Positions 45,193-54,517 of a stretch of 64,000 nt of DNA are shown one piece after another. How positions within the stretch are numbered: position 1 is the stretch's first letter; each line of letters starts with the position of its first letter. The translations under genes were made by a program, and so were the position numbers. Under the pieces are notes generated by a model. The model saw only the letters and a program-made list of their open reading frames with translations. It had not been told where the DNA came from and did not search any database. Origin of the DNA: Actinomyces capricornis (lineage in GTDB: Bacteria > Actinomycetota > Actinomycetes > Actinomycetales > Actinomycetaceae); contig NZ_AP025017.1 in the NCBI RefSeq assembly GCF_019974135.1, positions 1,178,001 through 1,242,000 on the forward strand, in the 5' to 3' direction.

Positions 45193-46149
45193 ATGTCACC
45201 TCAACTATTGTACACAGCAGAAGAAGAACTCGACGCGCACTTGGCTGCCATGCAGTGGTTCGAGTCGCGGCGCATCGCCGGGCATGAACTCTTCACACAC
45301 CAAGATCTTATGGAAGGAATGATGTGGCACGGACACCACCTTCCGCTCACCCACCAAACCCAAGGAATCTGGAAGCCTAAAGGATTCGAATCGGCACTCA
45401 CCTTTAAGACGGTAGCACGATTACCCAACAAGGAGGCGCCATACGAAGATCGCATCGATGCTGATGGATTGCTCCGCTATAAGTTCGCCGATTCACCCAG
45501 TAAGAACTGGACGAATGAGGCCATGATCAATGCGGCCCAGCAGAATTACCCACTCGCATGGCTGATAGGAGTAAGGCCTGGCAACATTCTATACTACTAC
45601 GCCCGCTTTCCCGTCTACATCGAGCGGGTCGATCATCGACGTCGAGAGTTCATCATCAGTATTCACGAGACGGTTCTGGAGCACACAGGAATCAGTAACC
45701 AAGAGCCACCCATGATCGAACGCAAGTACGTATCCCGTTGGACAAGAGCCCGCGTTCACCAACACGATTTTCGCGAGCACGTCATTAGCGCTTACGAGAT
45801 CTCTTGCGCCATCTGCGACCTTCCGCATGCACAGTTGCTAGAAGCAGCGCATATCATTCCAGACTCAAAGGATTCCGGCATCCCCGAGGTCAGCAACGGC
45901 CTCGCACTATGCCGAACTCACCACACAGCTTACGATCGCAATCTCATCGGGATAGACCCGGACCACCGCATTCACGTAGCAGAGCGGGCTCAAAAACTAG
46001 AGAAGGATACTCGCCGCATCAGCCTCACTCCATTCAACAGGAGAGCATTAAGTCATGTTCCAAAAAACAAAAAACTGCATCCAGACCAGGGGCGGCTTCA
46101 TTCCAGGTTCATCAACTTCCTAGAGATAGAGCGAACAGTAAGTAACTGA
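45193..46149 (+). CDS. HNH endonuclease, restriction type
   Basis: A 318-residue protein. The C-terminal third is an HNH_2 domain: ISCAICDLPHAQLLEAAHIIPD, then NGLALCRTHHTAYDRNLIGID. Cysteines CAIC and C-x2-H can bind zinc, and the histidines and Asn form the nuclease site. The N-terminal 190 residues (FTHQDLMEGMMWHGHHLPL, LAWLIGVRPGNILYYY, PVYIERVDH) look like a DNA-recognition domain, as in HNH nucleases that cut modified or foreign DNA. The ATG at 45193 has GAGGAG upstream. The gene is clearly more AT-rich than the core genome, which suggests transfer. No methylase is adjacent, so a type IV-like or orphan nuclease is more likely than a complete R-M system. Confidence 0.85.
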   Translation: MSPQLLYTAEEELDAHLAAMQWFESRRIAGHELFTHQDLMEGMMWHGHHLPLTHQTQGIWKPKGFESALTFKTVARLPNKEAPYEDRIDADGLLRYKFADSPSKNWTNEAMINAAQQNYPLAWLIGVRPGNILYYYARFPVYIERVDHRRREFIISIHETVLEHTGISNQEPPMIERKYVSRWTRARVHQHDFREHVISAYEISCAICDLPHAQLLEAAHIIPDSKDSGIPEVSNGLALCRTHHTAYDRNLIGIDPDHRIHVAERAQKLEKDTRRISLTPFNRRALSHVPKNKKLHPDQGRLHSRFINFLEIERTVSN

Positions 46150-46907
46150 AAACCGGGGCCACGACCCCATCTGAACACCAGAGAATACCCCGAGCTTAAC
46201 TCACAGAAAATTTCCTCCGATACCGAGATCAGAACGCCCTCGACAAACATCGCAGCACCATCGACAGTTCCATAGTTCAGCCAACATCGGCTGCCAGATC
46301 CGGTTCGGCACCCCTCGTTCCGTCGTGCAGGGCCCCCTCCGTGCAAGCAAGCCTTAAAACTGATCGTGCTTGCATCACAGGAATCGAAGGAACCTTACCT
46401 TAATATTATCGGCCGATTCTATGATCGCGGCCACCAGAACGTCGATACGCCCCTTCAGATTGCTCTTTACCCTTCCACTATCTCGGATTCCCGGCCGCGC
46501 CCTCACTCACGCCCAAGTGCGACACTCTTGACCCACGCCACAGGACCGCCCCGACAGCGCCCGACAGCCAAGGGGTACGCCCGAAAGTAGGACTCAAGTC
46601 CCCCTTGTGTGGTATCATCTCGCACCCACTCCGGCTGCCGACCAAGCAGGAACAGCCCCTCACCGCTGGCCGGGCGCCGGAGCCTCAGGAGTCACTCACG
46701 AGCAACCCAGCATGCTATAGTTCCGGTAACGGCCTGCCCCTTGACCGAATCGGCTCAGGAGACCCGATTCCCTCATGAGCAGGCCACCACATTGCATGAC
46801 ACACAGTTCTCACTAAACACCCTGAGCGCCGTCACGTATCAACCCGGCAGCCCTCATATAGATCACATATCGAGCAGTGTTTGTGTGAACAACGCAGAGG
46901 AGCAAGT
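46150..46907. other. Gap without a gene (758 bp)
   Basis: Intermediate GC, several short frames without ribosome-binding sites or motifs. TATAGT at 46716-46721 may be part of a promoter for the prenyltransferase gene. The size suggests decayed or regulatory DNA; nothing more was recognised. Confidence 0.45.
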
Positions 46908-47651
46908 ATGAGCGATGTGACGAGCGCCGCGGACTATGATCTGATCACACAGAGCGTCGCTAATGGACGATTAAAGCACTTCGCCCTCACAGCCGATGGG
47001 AACGGGCGGTGGGCGACAACACAGGGCCTCAAGCGGTCCGTGGGCCACGAGGAAGGCATCCGCTCGTTCGTCGCCTGCCTCAATGTCCTGCGGGAACTGG
47101 GAGTCAAGTACTTCTCCATCCACGCCTTCTCCCCCGAGAACTGGGGACGCAACAACGCGGAGATCCAGTACATCATCGACCTCGTCCAGCGGGCACTGAC
47201 CCACCTGGAGCCCTCCTTCATGCGCGATCACGTGCGGTTCACCTGGGCGGGAACCACGAACAACCTCCCCGAATCAGTCGTCGACTTCTTCCACGGGCTG
47301 GAGGAGAGGACCGCCGGCAACACCGGCCTGACCCTCCAGTTCTGCTTCAACTACGGCGGTCGGCAGGAGGTCTACGAGTGCCGCTCCCAGTTCGAGGACG
47401 ACAGCATCGACTGGAACAGCCCCACCAGTAGATTCGGCTACCACCCCGACATCCCCCCTGTGGACTTCTACGTGCGCACCGGCGGAGAGCTCCGCATCTC
47501 CAACTTCCTCATCTGGCAGCTCGCGCACGCCGAGCTGTACTTCACCGAGGTCCCCTGGCCCGCGTTCCGCGAAGCCGAGCTCCTGGAATCACTGACCGAA
47601 TTCTGCACCCGGGACAGGAGCTTCGGCCGAGTGCCCGCCTCTAGGCAGTAG
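46908..47651 (+). CDS. Isoprenyl transferase (cis-prenyltransferase, UppS family)
   Basis: A 247-residue enzyme that adds isopentenyl units in cis to make polyprenyl diphosphates. Seen are TADGNGRWA with the catalytic Asp (usually MDGNGRWA), the block SIHAFSPENWGR (usually FSTENW), RTGGELRISNFLIWQLAHAELYF and the final WPAFREAELLESL. Small departures from the consensus and a position away from other cell-wall genes suggest a second, accessory copy rather than the housekeeping UppS. The ATG at 46908 follows AGAGGAG. It lies between an HNH nuclease and an AlbA_2 protein in a region of lower GC, so it may be acquired. Confidence 0.86.
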   Translation: MSDVTSAADYDLITQSVANGRLKHFALTADGNGRWATTQGLKRSVGHEEGIRSFVACLNVLRELGVKYFSIHAFSPENWGRNNAEIQYIIDLVQRALTHLEPSFMRDHVRFTWAGTTNNLPESVVDFFHGLEERTAGNTGLTLQFCFNYGGRQEVYECRSQFEDDSIDWNSPTSRFGYHPDIPPVDFYVRTGGELRISNFLIWQLAHAELYFTEVPWPAFREAELLESLTEFCTRDRSFGRVPASRQ

Positions 47652-47668
47652 AGGCCAGCCGCGCGGCG

Positions 47669-49378
47669 CTACCCCGCCACGAGGTACGCGCGGTTCCGGC
47701 TCGTCGGCGGCGCCGTGGCAACCACCAGACCATCAGCGATCAGGCCGCGGAGCAACGGTCTCAACGTGCCCGGCGTCTTGCCGGTAGCCGCGGCGATGTC
47801 ACGGATCGTCCTCGGGGTCTCAGCATCAAGCAATGACAGGATCTCCCATCGAGCTCCCGTCTCCTCCGCTGTCTCATGTCCTGTCATCAAAACATATGGA
47901 CCATCGCCAGCGCCGATGAGCAGGCCCTCTGCCACCAAGGCGCCCAAAACCTCCCGAGCGTCATCAGAGTCAATCCCAAGATTATCGCGAAGACCCGCAA
48001 CAGACACCCGGCCATCACGACGCGCCAAGGCCAATGCAGCGCGCTCACTATCAGTTCCGCCGCCTCCGGGAAGGGAATCCAGCCAACTCAGGGCCTGCTC
48101 GTCAAGCAAGCCAGATCGTCTCAGCCGCACCACCACGTGGCCGAGATCAGATTCAGAATAATCCGGGCTCGGAAGCCCCCGCTCGCGCATGGATGAAATC
48201 ATTCGAGGAACTCCTGAGCCCTGATTCTCGCACAGCACCCCATCCCCATCAGTTCGTGGCACCAGGGTCAGCAGCCGCGCCAATCCCGGATTGCGTGAAT
48301 CCGAGCGCCCTTCCGCAACATTCTCCGCGCTCCGAGTTCCATAGAAGCCACCGGGACTACTCACCTCCACGCGATCGGGGAAAACATCCACCGCCACCTG
48401 GCCGCCCCGCGCCAGTTCTCCGTAATCACGATGCGTCACCGCGTTCGTGATCGCCTCCCTCAGGACCTCCTCAGGTACCTCCAGCTCATCAACACCAGCG
48501 ACCCCCTCAACCCTCCTCTGCCGCCTGAGATTGCGGGACACCGCCTTCACAGCATCCTCGATCGCTATCGGCAGCGGACCATCGCATGTCTGCCGATCAA
48601 TAAAACGAAGCTCTCCATGCGCCGATTTCTCTGTAGACGGGTGAACCGCAACATCAATTGTCAACTGCGGCAGGCGCTGCTGAGGATAGGTGGCGAGCGC
48701 CAGGTACCCTGCCAGCGTTGGAGTACTCTCGGAACCCAGCACGCCGATACGAGTCAAGGCGCCACTGAGATCATCCGCAGCCAGACCGTCGAGGGCATGG
48801 GAACCCCTGGCCCGGATGCTGCCCAGCATCCGCTGGACGGCGTCCGAGGACAACTCCTCCAGAGCGGCCCCCGGAACCTCCATCCGATCGGTGCCCAGGA
48901 CCTGATAGGAGGTCTGGAGCATGTAGATCTCGTAGGCAGTCAGATGTCGATCCTGGTCATCAACCCGCTTATAACTGCCGCCCATCACCCCCTTAGCCTT
49001 CACATAGCACGGAAGGGGGGTATCAGCCCTACCTCGGAGGGAATCGACTTCCACCACAACCACCGGTGCATCATCGACCATCGTCCGCCACACTCGGTAC
49101 GCCCCATCCGGCACGGGAACAATCTTCGGATCCTGCTGAAGCCCAGCCACCAGGGCGTTGACGATCCTACCTGCATCGAACCCCTCCACTGGGGCGAACG
49201 CCCGCTTCTCATCGAGACCGAGAATGACGATACCGCCATCAGTGTTCGCGAAGGCCGAGACGCTCTCCCACACGCTCTTCGGAAGCCCCCCTGCAGCAGC
49301 CTTCACCTCCGTCCCAGCGTCATCGCTCCCCAACTGCCGCAAGCGTGCGACGCGCTCAGCCAACTCCTCGTCAGTCAC
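47669..49378 (-). CDS. AlbA_2/Schlafen-type ATP-binding regulator (RecG-like C-terminal part)
   Basis: A 569-residue protein. The N-terminal AlbA_2 domain is seen in GTEVKAAAGGLPKSVWESVSAFANTDGG; the middle part has the HATPase_c_4-like block EVLREAITNAVTHRDYGE, VAVDVFPDRVEVSSPGGF and NQGSGVPRMISSM. Two winged helices follow (about 445-570), one in RVSVAGLRDNLGIDSDDAREV and one in IRDIAAATGKTPGTLRPLL. Such proteins are often mobile-element-linked regulators, and some act in phage defence. The GTG at 49378 is preferred because TACACT ends six bases upstream; the frame from 49447 would read the tandem repeats as protein. The gene converges with the prenyltransferase gene, 17 bases away. Confidence 0.85.
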   Translation of the reverse strand: MTDEELAERVARLRQLGSDDAGTEVKAAAGGLPKSVWESVSAFANTDGGIVILGLDEKRAFAPVEGFDAGRIVNALVAGLQQDPKIVPVPDGAYRVWRTMVDDAPVVVVEVDSLRGRADTPLPCYVKAKGVMGGSYKRVDDQDRHLTAYEIYMLQTSYQVLGTDRMEVPGAALEELSSDAVQRMLGSIRARGSHALDGLAADDLSGALTRIGVLGSESTPTLAGYLALATYPQQRLPQLTIDVAVHPSTEKSAHGELRFIDRQTCDGPLPIAIEDAVKAVSRNLRRQRRVEGVAGVDELEVPEEVLREAITNAVTHRDYGELARGGQVAVDVFPDRVEVSSPGGFYGTRSAENVAEGRSDSRNPGLARLLTLVPRTDGDGVLCENQGSGVPRMISSMRERGLPSPDYSESDLGHVVVRLRRSGLLDEQALSWLDSLPGGGGTDSERAALALARRDGRVSVAGLRDNLGIDSDDAREVLGALVAEGLLIGAGDGPYVLMTGHETAEETGARWEILSLLDAETPRTIRDIAAATGKTPGTLRPLLRGLIADGLVVATAPPTSRNRAYLVAG

Positions 49379-49384
49379 CCGCTC

Positions 49385-49390
49385 AGTGTA
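49385..49390 (-). promoter_or_regulatory. -10 box TACACT of the AlbA_2 gene
   Basis: TACACT ends six bases before the GTG at 49378 on the minus strand. Confidence 0.5.
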
Positions 49391-49393
49391 GTT

Positions 49394-49441
49394 CACTGAG
49401 GCCGTCACTGTATACACTGAGGCCGTCACTGTATACACTGA
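49394..49441. repeat. 21-bp tandem repeats with GTATAC core, candidate operator
   Basis: Two full units of 21 bases (49394-49414 and 49415-49435) and the start of a third. Each holds the near-palindrome CACTGTATACACTG. They lie immediately upstream of the -10 box of the AlbA_2 gene, one every two helical turns. Confidence 0.75.
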
Positions 49442-49529
49442 GACCATCAGTGGACTACAGTGAGCATCCGGCGCCGACGCTCAGCAAAGCGGGCCCCCGC
49501 CATGGCACAAGCCCGCAGGATCCCGTGCC

Positions 49530-50960
49530 TCAGTGGCCCAGGATCCGCGCTACCTGCGGGTGCTCCTGCATGTACCCCTCCAGAATGCGACGCGCCACCG
49601 GCACCGAGTCCACCAGCGGATGGGAGGCCAAGGCCCGCCACGCCAGGGCAGCATCCCCGTGGAGCGCCGCGTCGATGATGAGCTCCTCGCAGCCCTTGAC
49701 CGTGGCCACCAGCCCCAGCTCGGCGCCGCCCAGTGGGGCCACGCGCTGGGGATGCACCCCCTCGCCGTCGACCACGCAGGGCACCTCCACCACCGCGTCC
49801 TCACGCAGCTGGGGCACCAGCAGCCCACCGCCGTCGGCGCCATGGGCGTCATCATTGGCCACATCCAGGATCATGCGGGCCGGGGCGCCCGTGGCCACCG
49901 CCGTCATGAGGTCCAGGGCCACCTGCTGATAGCCGCCACCCGCCAGATCCTCCTCGCGCCGGCCCGCGCGCTGGGAGTGCTCGCGGGTCTCCGCCATGTA
50001 CGTGGCCTCCCGCTCACCGAGCACGCGCGACCACAGCTCACCGGCGCGCCCCGGCTCACGAGCGGCCGCCTCATAGAAATCGCCCTGCTGGCGGGCCAGG
50101 AACTCCCCCCGCGTGCACTCCTCCTGCAGGATGCGCTGCACCGCCTCGCGATTGAGGTAGTAGTAGAAGAGGTACTCGTTGGGCAGCATGCCCAGCGTTC
50201 GCACCCAGTCCACCCCCAGGGTGCGGGCCTCCTCCAGATGATCCAGCAGGGCGTCATCGCCCAGCAGCTCGGGCAGGCGATCGCTCCCCGCCACCTCCAG
50301 GGAGCGCAGCCACCCCAGGTGGTTGAGGCCCACATAGTCGAAGCCCACCGGCCCACCGGCCCCGCCGGCCACCCCGTCCCCGACCCGGGCCGCATCACGG
50401 GGATCGAGCCCCAGTGCCGCCGCCGCGCGCCGCACCAGCCCGATGGGGGTGTCGCAGATCCCCACCACCCTGGGTCCCAGCACCGTGCGCATCGCCTGAG
50501 TGATGACACCCGCCGGGTTGGTGAAGTTGATGACCCAGGCCTGCGGGGCCAGATCACGCACCGCACGGGCCAGCTCCATGGCCACCGGGATCGTGCGCAG
50601 CGCATAGGCGTAGCCACCCGCCCCCACCGTCTCCTGGCCCAGCACGCCCTGGGCCAGGGCCACGCGCTCATCAACCACCCTCCCGGATGCTCCCCCCACC
50701 CTCATGGCGGAGAAGACGAAGTCCGCGCCACGCACCGCCTCGCGCAGATCCGTCGTCGCGCTCACCCGCGGCGCACCCGGGTAGTCCAGGTCGGTGATGA
50801 CCGAGCCCATGACATCCAGGCGCCGCCGCGAGCAGTCGTAGAGCCGGACCTCATCGACCACGAGCCCCGGGTAGGGGCCGGTGCCCGAGCGGGCCGCCGC
50901 GAGCACATCAATGATCTGGGGGACGCGGAAGCCGCCTCCCCCTGCGATAACCAGCCTCAC
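49530..50960 (-). CDS. Family 4 glycosidase (GH4), phospho-beta-glucosidase-like
   Basis: A 476-residue NAD- and metal-dependent hydrolase of family GH4. It begins with the dinucleotide-binding strand LVIAGGGGFRVPQIIDVL and continues with QETVGAGGYAYALRTIPVA, the metal site VINFTNPAGVITQA, the ICDTPIGL cysteine and YVGLNHLGWL with the catalytic histidine region. Members cleave 6-phospho-alpha- or beta-glucosides, or free galactosides and glucuronides. The GTG at 50960 overlaps the DeoR stop codon by four bases (GTGA), so both are on one message. It faces the kinase and sugar ABC genes and should process the sugar they import. Confidence 0.9.
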   Translation of the reverse strand: MRLVIAGGGGFRVPQIIDVLAAARSGTGPYPGLVVDEVRLYDCSRRRLDVMGSVITDLDYPGAPRVSATTDLREAVRGADFVFSAMRVGGASGRVVDERVALAQGVLGQETVGAGGYAYALRTIPVAMELARAVRDLAPQAWVINFTNPAGVITQAMRTVLGPRVVGICDTPIGLVRRAAAALGLDPRDAARVGDGVAGGAGGPVGFDYVGLNHLGWLRSLEVAGSDRLPELLGDDALLDHLEEARTLGVDWVRTLGMLPNEYLFYYYLNREAVQRILQEECTRGEFLARQQGDFYEAAAREPGRAGELWSRVLGEREATYMAETREHSQRAGRREEDLAGGGYQQVALDLMTAVATGAPARMILDVANDDAHGADGGGLLVPQLREDAVVEVPCVVDGEGVHPQRVAPLGGAELGLVATVKGCEELIIDAALHGDAALAWRALASHPLVDSVPVARRILEGYMQEHPQVARILGH

Positions 50961-51706
50961 GCGAAGAGGACCTCCGTAGCAGTGCCCTCCAGGGCGGGCA
51001 GGGGATCAGCCGTGGGGTCGGCCGTGGTGATGAGCATGTGCACGTCACTGAGCGCGCACACGGGCAGGAGCCCGGAGCCCGGGAACTTATCCGCCGTCGC
51101 CACCAGGCAGGTGCGCTGGGAGGAGGCGGCGATGGCATGCTTGACCGGGACCTCGGCCCCGGTGGAGTCCAGCACCGTGCCGTCGGGGCGCACCCCGGAG
51201 GTGCCGATGAAGGCGATATCCGCGCTCAGCTGGGCGATCGCCTGCTGCGTCAGCGCCCCCACCAGCGACAGGTAGGAGGGGCGCAGCAGCCCGCCCAGGA
51301 CGATGAGCTCGACCGCGGTATCCGCGCGCAGCTCGTCAACCACCGCCAGGGAGGCGGTCACCACCGTCACCTCCCGGCCGCGCAGGTGCCGGGCCACAGC
51401 GGCGCAGGTGGTGCCGATATCCAGCAGGACGACGTCGCGCTCCCGCACCACGGCGGCCGCCCGGGCGCCCACACGGTCCTTCTCCTCGGCCCGGTGGGCG
51501 GCCACGCGCTCGAAGGGCGTCTCATCGGCCTCGACCGCGCCCCCACCGCGCACCCGCTGCAACCGGCCCTGACGGTCCAGATGGTTGAGATCACGGCGGA
51601 TCGTCGAGGGGGAGACCTCCAGGCGCGCAGCCAGATCACTCACCGAGGCGCCCCCGTGCTCACGCACCAGGTCGAGGATCGCGGAGTGCCGCTGGGGAAC
51701 CAACAT
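50957..51706 (-). CDS. DeoR/GlpR-family transcriptional regulator
   Basis: A 249-residue repressor. The N-terminal winged helix has RHSAILDLVREHGGASVSD, LEVSPSTIRRDLNHLDRQGRLQRVRGGG, the classic DeoR signature. The C-terminal sensor domain has VVLLDIGTTCAAVARHL, VVTASLAVVDEL, ELIVLGGLL and VATADKFPGSG, the phosphosugar site. It should repress the divergent sugar locus until a phosphorylated sugar is bound. The ATG at 51706 has TACTCT six bases upstream; the upstream in-frame start at 51733 lies inside the operator. A perfect inverted repeat at 51727-51752 sits between the two divergent promoters. Confidence 0.92.
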   Translation of the reverse strand: MLVPQRHSAILDLVREHGGASVSDLAARLEVSPSTIRRDLNHLDRQGRLQRVRGGGAVEADETPFERVAAHRAEEKDRVGARAAAVVRERDVVLLDIGTTCAAVARHLRGREVTVVTASLAVVDELRADTAVELIVLGGLLRPSYLSLVGALTQQAIAQLSADIAFIGTSGVRPDGTVLDSTGAEVPVKHAIAASSQRTCLVATADKFPGSGLLPVCALSDVHMLITTADPTADPLPALEGTATEVLFA

Positions 51707-51712
51707 GCTCGA

Positions 51713-51718
51713 AGAGTA
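51713..51718 (-). promoter_or_regulatory. -10 box TACTCT of the DeoR gene
   Basis: TACTCT ends six bases before the ATG at 51706 on the minus strand, next to the operator. Confidence 0.5.
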
Positions 51719-51726
51719 CCGCAATC

Positions 51727-51752
51727 TGCGCACAAGTGATCAGATGTGCGCA
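51727..51752. promoter_or_regulatory. Candidate DeoR operator
   Basis: TGCGCACA (51727-51734) and TGTGCGCA (51745-51752) are exact inverted repeats separated by 10 bases, in the intergenic region between the regulator and the kinase operon. Confidence 0.65.
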
Positions 51753-51850
51753 TTTACCCTGAGATCGCCGCTACAGTGGCGTACACTTTTTCCCGTTGCA
51801 CACAGGCTTCCCCCTCCGGGACCAGCACCTCGCCGACCAAGGAGACCACC

Positions 51851-53002
51851 GTGGCGAACACCAGTCATTCCAACGATGGAGAGCCTCCAGCCCCCATATC
51901 CCCCACTACCATCACCACCATCACCACCCCGCACCCCACCCGTGAGTTTCCCGTCTGCGTCCTGGGCCCCGTGTTCCTCGACGTCATCATGACCGGCCTG
52001 ACCCAGCCCCCCGCACCCGGGGAGGAGCACTGGGTCCCCGGCTGCGAGATCATGCCCGGCGGCAACGCCAACCAGGCCGTCGCCCTGGCCCGCCTCGGCC
52101 TGCCCGTGGCCCTGTGCTGCTACCTGGGCCGGGACCGCGCAGGCTCCTTCGTGCGCACCATGCTCACCGAGGAGGGCATCGACCTGGCCTGGGCCCAGGA
52201 CGCCGAGCGCCAGTCGGTCACCGTCTCCCTGGCCTACGACGGGGACCGGGCCATGATCACCCGCGGCTCCGAGGACGCCCCGCCCCTGAGCAGCGCCCCA
52301 CTGGCCCCCGCGGTCCTCATCGCCAACCTCAGGACCATGGAGCGCAACCGCACCACCATCACCGCCTGGCGCCGCTCGCACACGCCCGCCACCGTCATCG
52401 GCCAGGTCGGCTGGGACCCCACCGGGCGCTGGGACCCCGACGACCTCTCCCCCCTGTCCCTGGCCGACGTCTTCGTGCCCAACGACGCCGAGGCCACCCA
52501 CTACACCCGCACCACCACCGCATCCCAGGCCGCCAGGGCACTGGCCGAGCGCGTGCCACTGGCCGTGGTCACCTGCGGGGAGCGGGGCCTGGTCGCCTGC
52601 GACGGCGAGCACGAGATCATCCTGCCCGCCGCGCCGGTGCAGGCCGTGGACACCACCGGCGCCGGGGACTCCCTGACCGCCGGGCTCACCTGGGCCCTGG
52701 CCCACGGGCTGCCGCTGCGCGCCGCGCTGTCGGCCGCGTGCCTGACGGCCTCCTTCACCGTGGGCCGCCCCGGGGGCTCGACCAACGCCCCCACCGCGGC
52801 CCAGGTCGCCGCGCACGCCCGCAGCCTCGACCTGGACCCCGCTTACGACCTCAGCTTCCTGGACCTTCTCGACGACCTCGCCCAGGGCAGCACGGGACGG
52901 CCCGAGGGCGCCCCGACCTGCCACACCTCCGCCACCCCCCTGCCGCAGAGCACCACGTTGTGCCCGGACCAGTCACCAACCCATGAAGGAGCCCCACAAT
53001 GA
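51851..53002 (+). CDS. PfkB-family sugar kinase
   Basis: A 383-residue ribokinase-like enzyme. It shows the first signature GCEIMPGGNANQAVALARLG with substrate-binding Asn, and the second signature VDTTGAGDSLTAGLTW with the catalytic aspartate and anion hole. About 30 variable residues at the N-terminus and 45 at the C-terminus frame the kinase domain. It should phosphorylate the sugar taken up by the ABC importer encoded next. The GTG at 51851 has AAGGAG upstream and agrees with the domain start; an in-frame ATG at 51746 lies in the operator region. The last four bases overlap the binding-protein gene (ATGA). Confidence 0.87.
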   Translation: MANTSHSNDGEPPAPISPTTITTITTPHPTREFPVCVLGPVFLDVIMTGLTQPPAPGEEHWVPGCEIMPGGNANQAVALARLGLPVALCCYLGRDRAGSFVRTMLTEEGIDLAWAQDAERQSVTVSLAYDGDRAMITRGSEDAPPLSSAPLAPAVLIANLRTMERNRTTITAWRRSHTPATVIGQVGWDPTGRWDPDDLSPLSLADVFVPNDAEATHYTRTTTASQAARALAERVPLAVVTCGERGLVACDGEHEIILPAAPVQAVDTTGAGDSLTAGLTWALAHGLPLRAALSAACLTASFTVGRPGGSTNAPTAAQVAAHARSLDLDPAYDLSFLDLLDDLAQGSTGRPEGAPTCHTSATPLPQSTTLCPDQSPTHEGAPQ

Positions 53003-54396
53003 CCTCTCCCGCCCCGCTACCCCTGACCTCCCTGCCCCGGACGAGCCGGCGCGGCCTGCTCCTGGGGACCGGCGCCCTGGCCGCCGCCGGCGCGCTGGCG
53101 GCCTGCGCCCCCAAGGGCTCCAGCACCTCCACCACCAGCAGCACGCCGGTCGCGGTCTCCACCGACATCGCCTCACTGCCCAAGCAGACCCTCACCGTGT
53201 GGGACCAGGAGACCCGCGGCGGGCAGAACGCCCAGATGGAGCAGCTCAACGCCGCTTTCATGGAGAAATACCCCAACATCACCATCTCCCGGAACTCCCA
53301 GTCCTTCGAGGACCTGCAGAGCACCCTGCGACTGGCCCTCAGCGGCCAGGACGCCCCCGACGTCGTCCAGGCCAACAACGGCCGCGCCACCCTGGGGCAG
53401 TTCGTCTCCGCCGGGCAGGTCATCTCCCTGGACCCGTGGATCCCCACCTACGGCTGGGACTCCGCCTACTCGCCGTCGATCCTGTCCTACTCCTCCTACT
53501 CCGCCGACGCCACGACCTTCGGCGAGGGCAGCCTGTGGGGCCTGCCGCAGGTCGGCGAGAGCGTGGGCATCTACTACTCCCCCTCGCGCCTGAGCGAGCT
53601 GGGCCTGAGCGCGCCCGCGACCTGGGAGGACCTCACCGCCCAGCTGCCCACCATCAAGGAGGCCGGCAAGGTCCCGCTCATGCTCGGCAACGTCGAGAAG
53701 TGGCCGGCCCTGCACGTCTTCGGCCCCGTCCAGGGCGCGCACGTGGACCCCGAGACCATCCGGGCCCTGGGCTTCGGCAACGCCGGCGCCTCCTGGGACA
53801 CCCCCGAGAACCTCGCGGCCGCCACCGAGATCCAGGAGTGGGCCACCAAGGGCTACTTCAACGAGGGCTTCAACGGCGCCGACTACGACGCCACCTGGCA
53901 GAGCTTCTCCCAGGGCGAGGGCATCTACCTCATCGCCGGCTCCTGGCTCGCCGCCGACCTCCACAGCGCCATGGGCCAGGACGTCGCCTTCATCCTGCCG
54001 CCCAAGGCCAAGGGCATGAGCAAGACGGCCTCCACCGGGGGCACCGGCCTGCCCTTCGCCATCACCTCCGCGGCCAAGGACCCCAATGTGGCCGCCGCCT
54101 ACATCGCCTTCATCACCAGCACTGAGGCCATGAAGGTCCTGGCCGACAACGGCAACGTCCCGGTCAACGACACCGCGACCTACGCCACCGGGGAGGCCGG
54201 CGTCACCAACGACGTCATGAAGGCCTTCGCCGCCCTGAGCACGGAGGGGGAGGTCCTGCCCTACCTCGACTACGCCACCCCCACCTTCGACCAGGTCATC
54301 GGCGACGCCCTCCAGGGCCTCCTGGACAACCGGACCACACCGCAGGAGTTCCTCAACACCCTCCAGGCCGCCTACACCGAGTTCACCGGCAAGTGA
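52999..54396 (+). CDS. Sugar ABC transporter substrate-binding lipoprotein (CUT1 type)
   Basis: A 465-residue lipoprotein. The signal has twin arginines (TSRRGLLLG) before the hydrophobic core and a lipobox LAAC at Cys36, so Tat or Sec export is possible. The mature part is a family 1 binding protein: TLTVWDQETRGG, LNAAFMEKYPNITI, LRLALSGQDAPDVVQ, LWGLPQVGESVGIYYS and PATWEDLTAQL. The ATG overlaps the kinase stop codon, and GAAGGAG lies upstream. Two permease genes follow. It should bind an oligosaccharide or glycoside at the cell surface for the kinase and GH4 enzyme. Confidence 0.92.
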   Translation: MTSPAPLPLTSLPRTSRRGLLLGTGALAAAGALAACAPKGSSTSTTSSTPVAVSTDIASLPKQTLTVWDQETRGGQNAQMEQLNAAFMEKYPNITISRNSQSFEDLQSTLRLALSGQDAPDVVQANNGRATLGQFVSAGQVISLDPWIPTYGWDSAYSPSILSYSSYSADATTFGEGSLWGLPQVGESVGIYYSPSRLSELGLSAPATWEDLTAQLPTIKEAGKVPLMLGNVEKWPALHVFGPVQGAHVDPETIRALGFGNAGASWDTPENLAAATEIQEWATKGYFNEGFNGADYDATWQSFSQGEGIYLIAGSWLAADLHSAMGQDVAFILPPKAKGMSKTASTGGTGLPFAITSAAKDPNVAAAYIAFITSTEAMKVLADNGNVPVNDTATYATGEAGVTNDVMKAFAALSTEGEVLPYLDYATPTFDQVIGDALQGLLDNRTTPQEFLNTLQAAYTEFTGK

Positions 54397-54517
54397 CGGC
54401 CGCGGGGCCCGGGCGCGCGCCGCCGTCGGGCCCCGCGCAGCAGCAGCGCCCGCGGTGGTGACCGGCAGACCCCACCGGCCACCACCGCGGGCGACGCCGC
54501 CCCGACCCAGGAGCACC

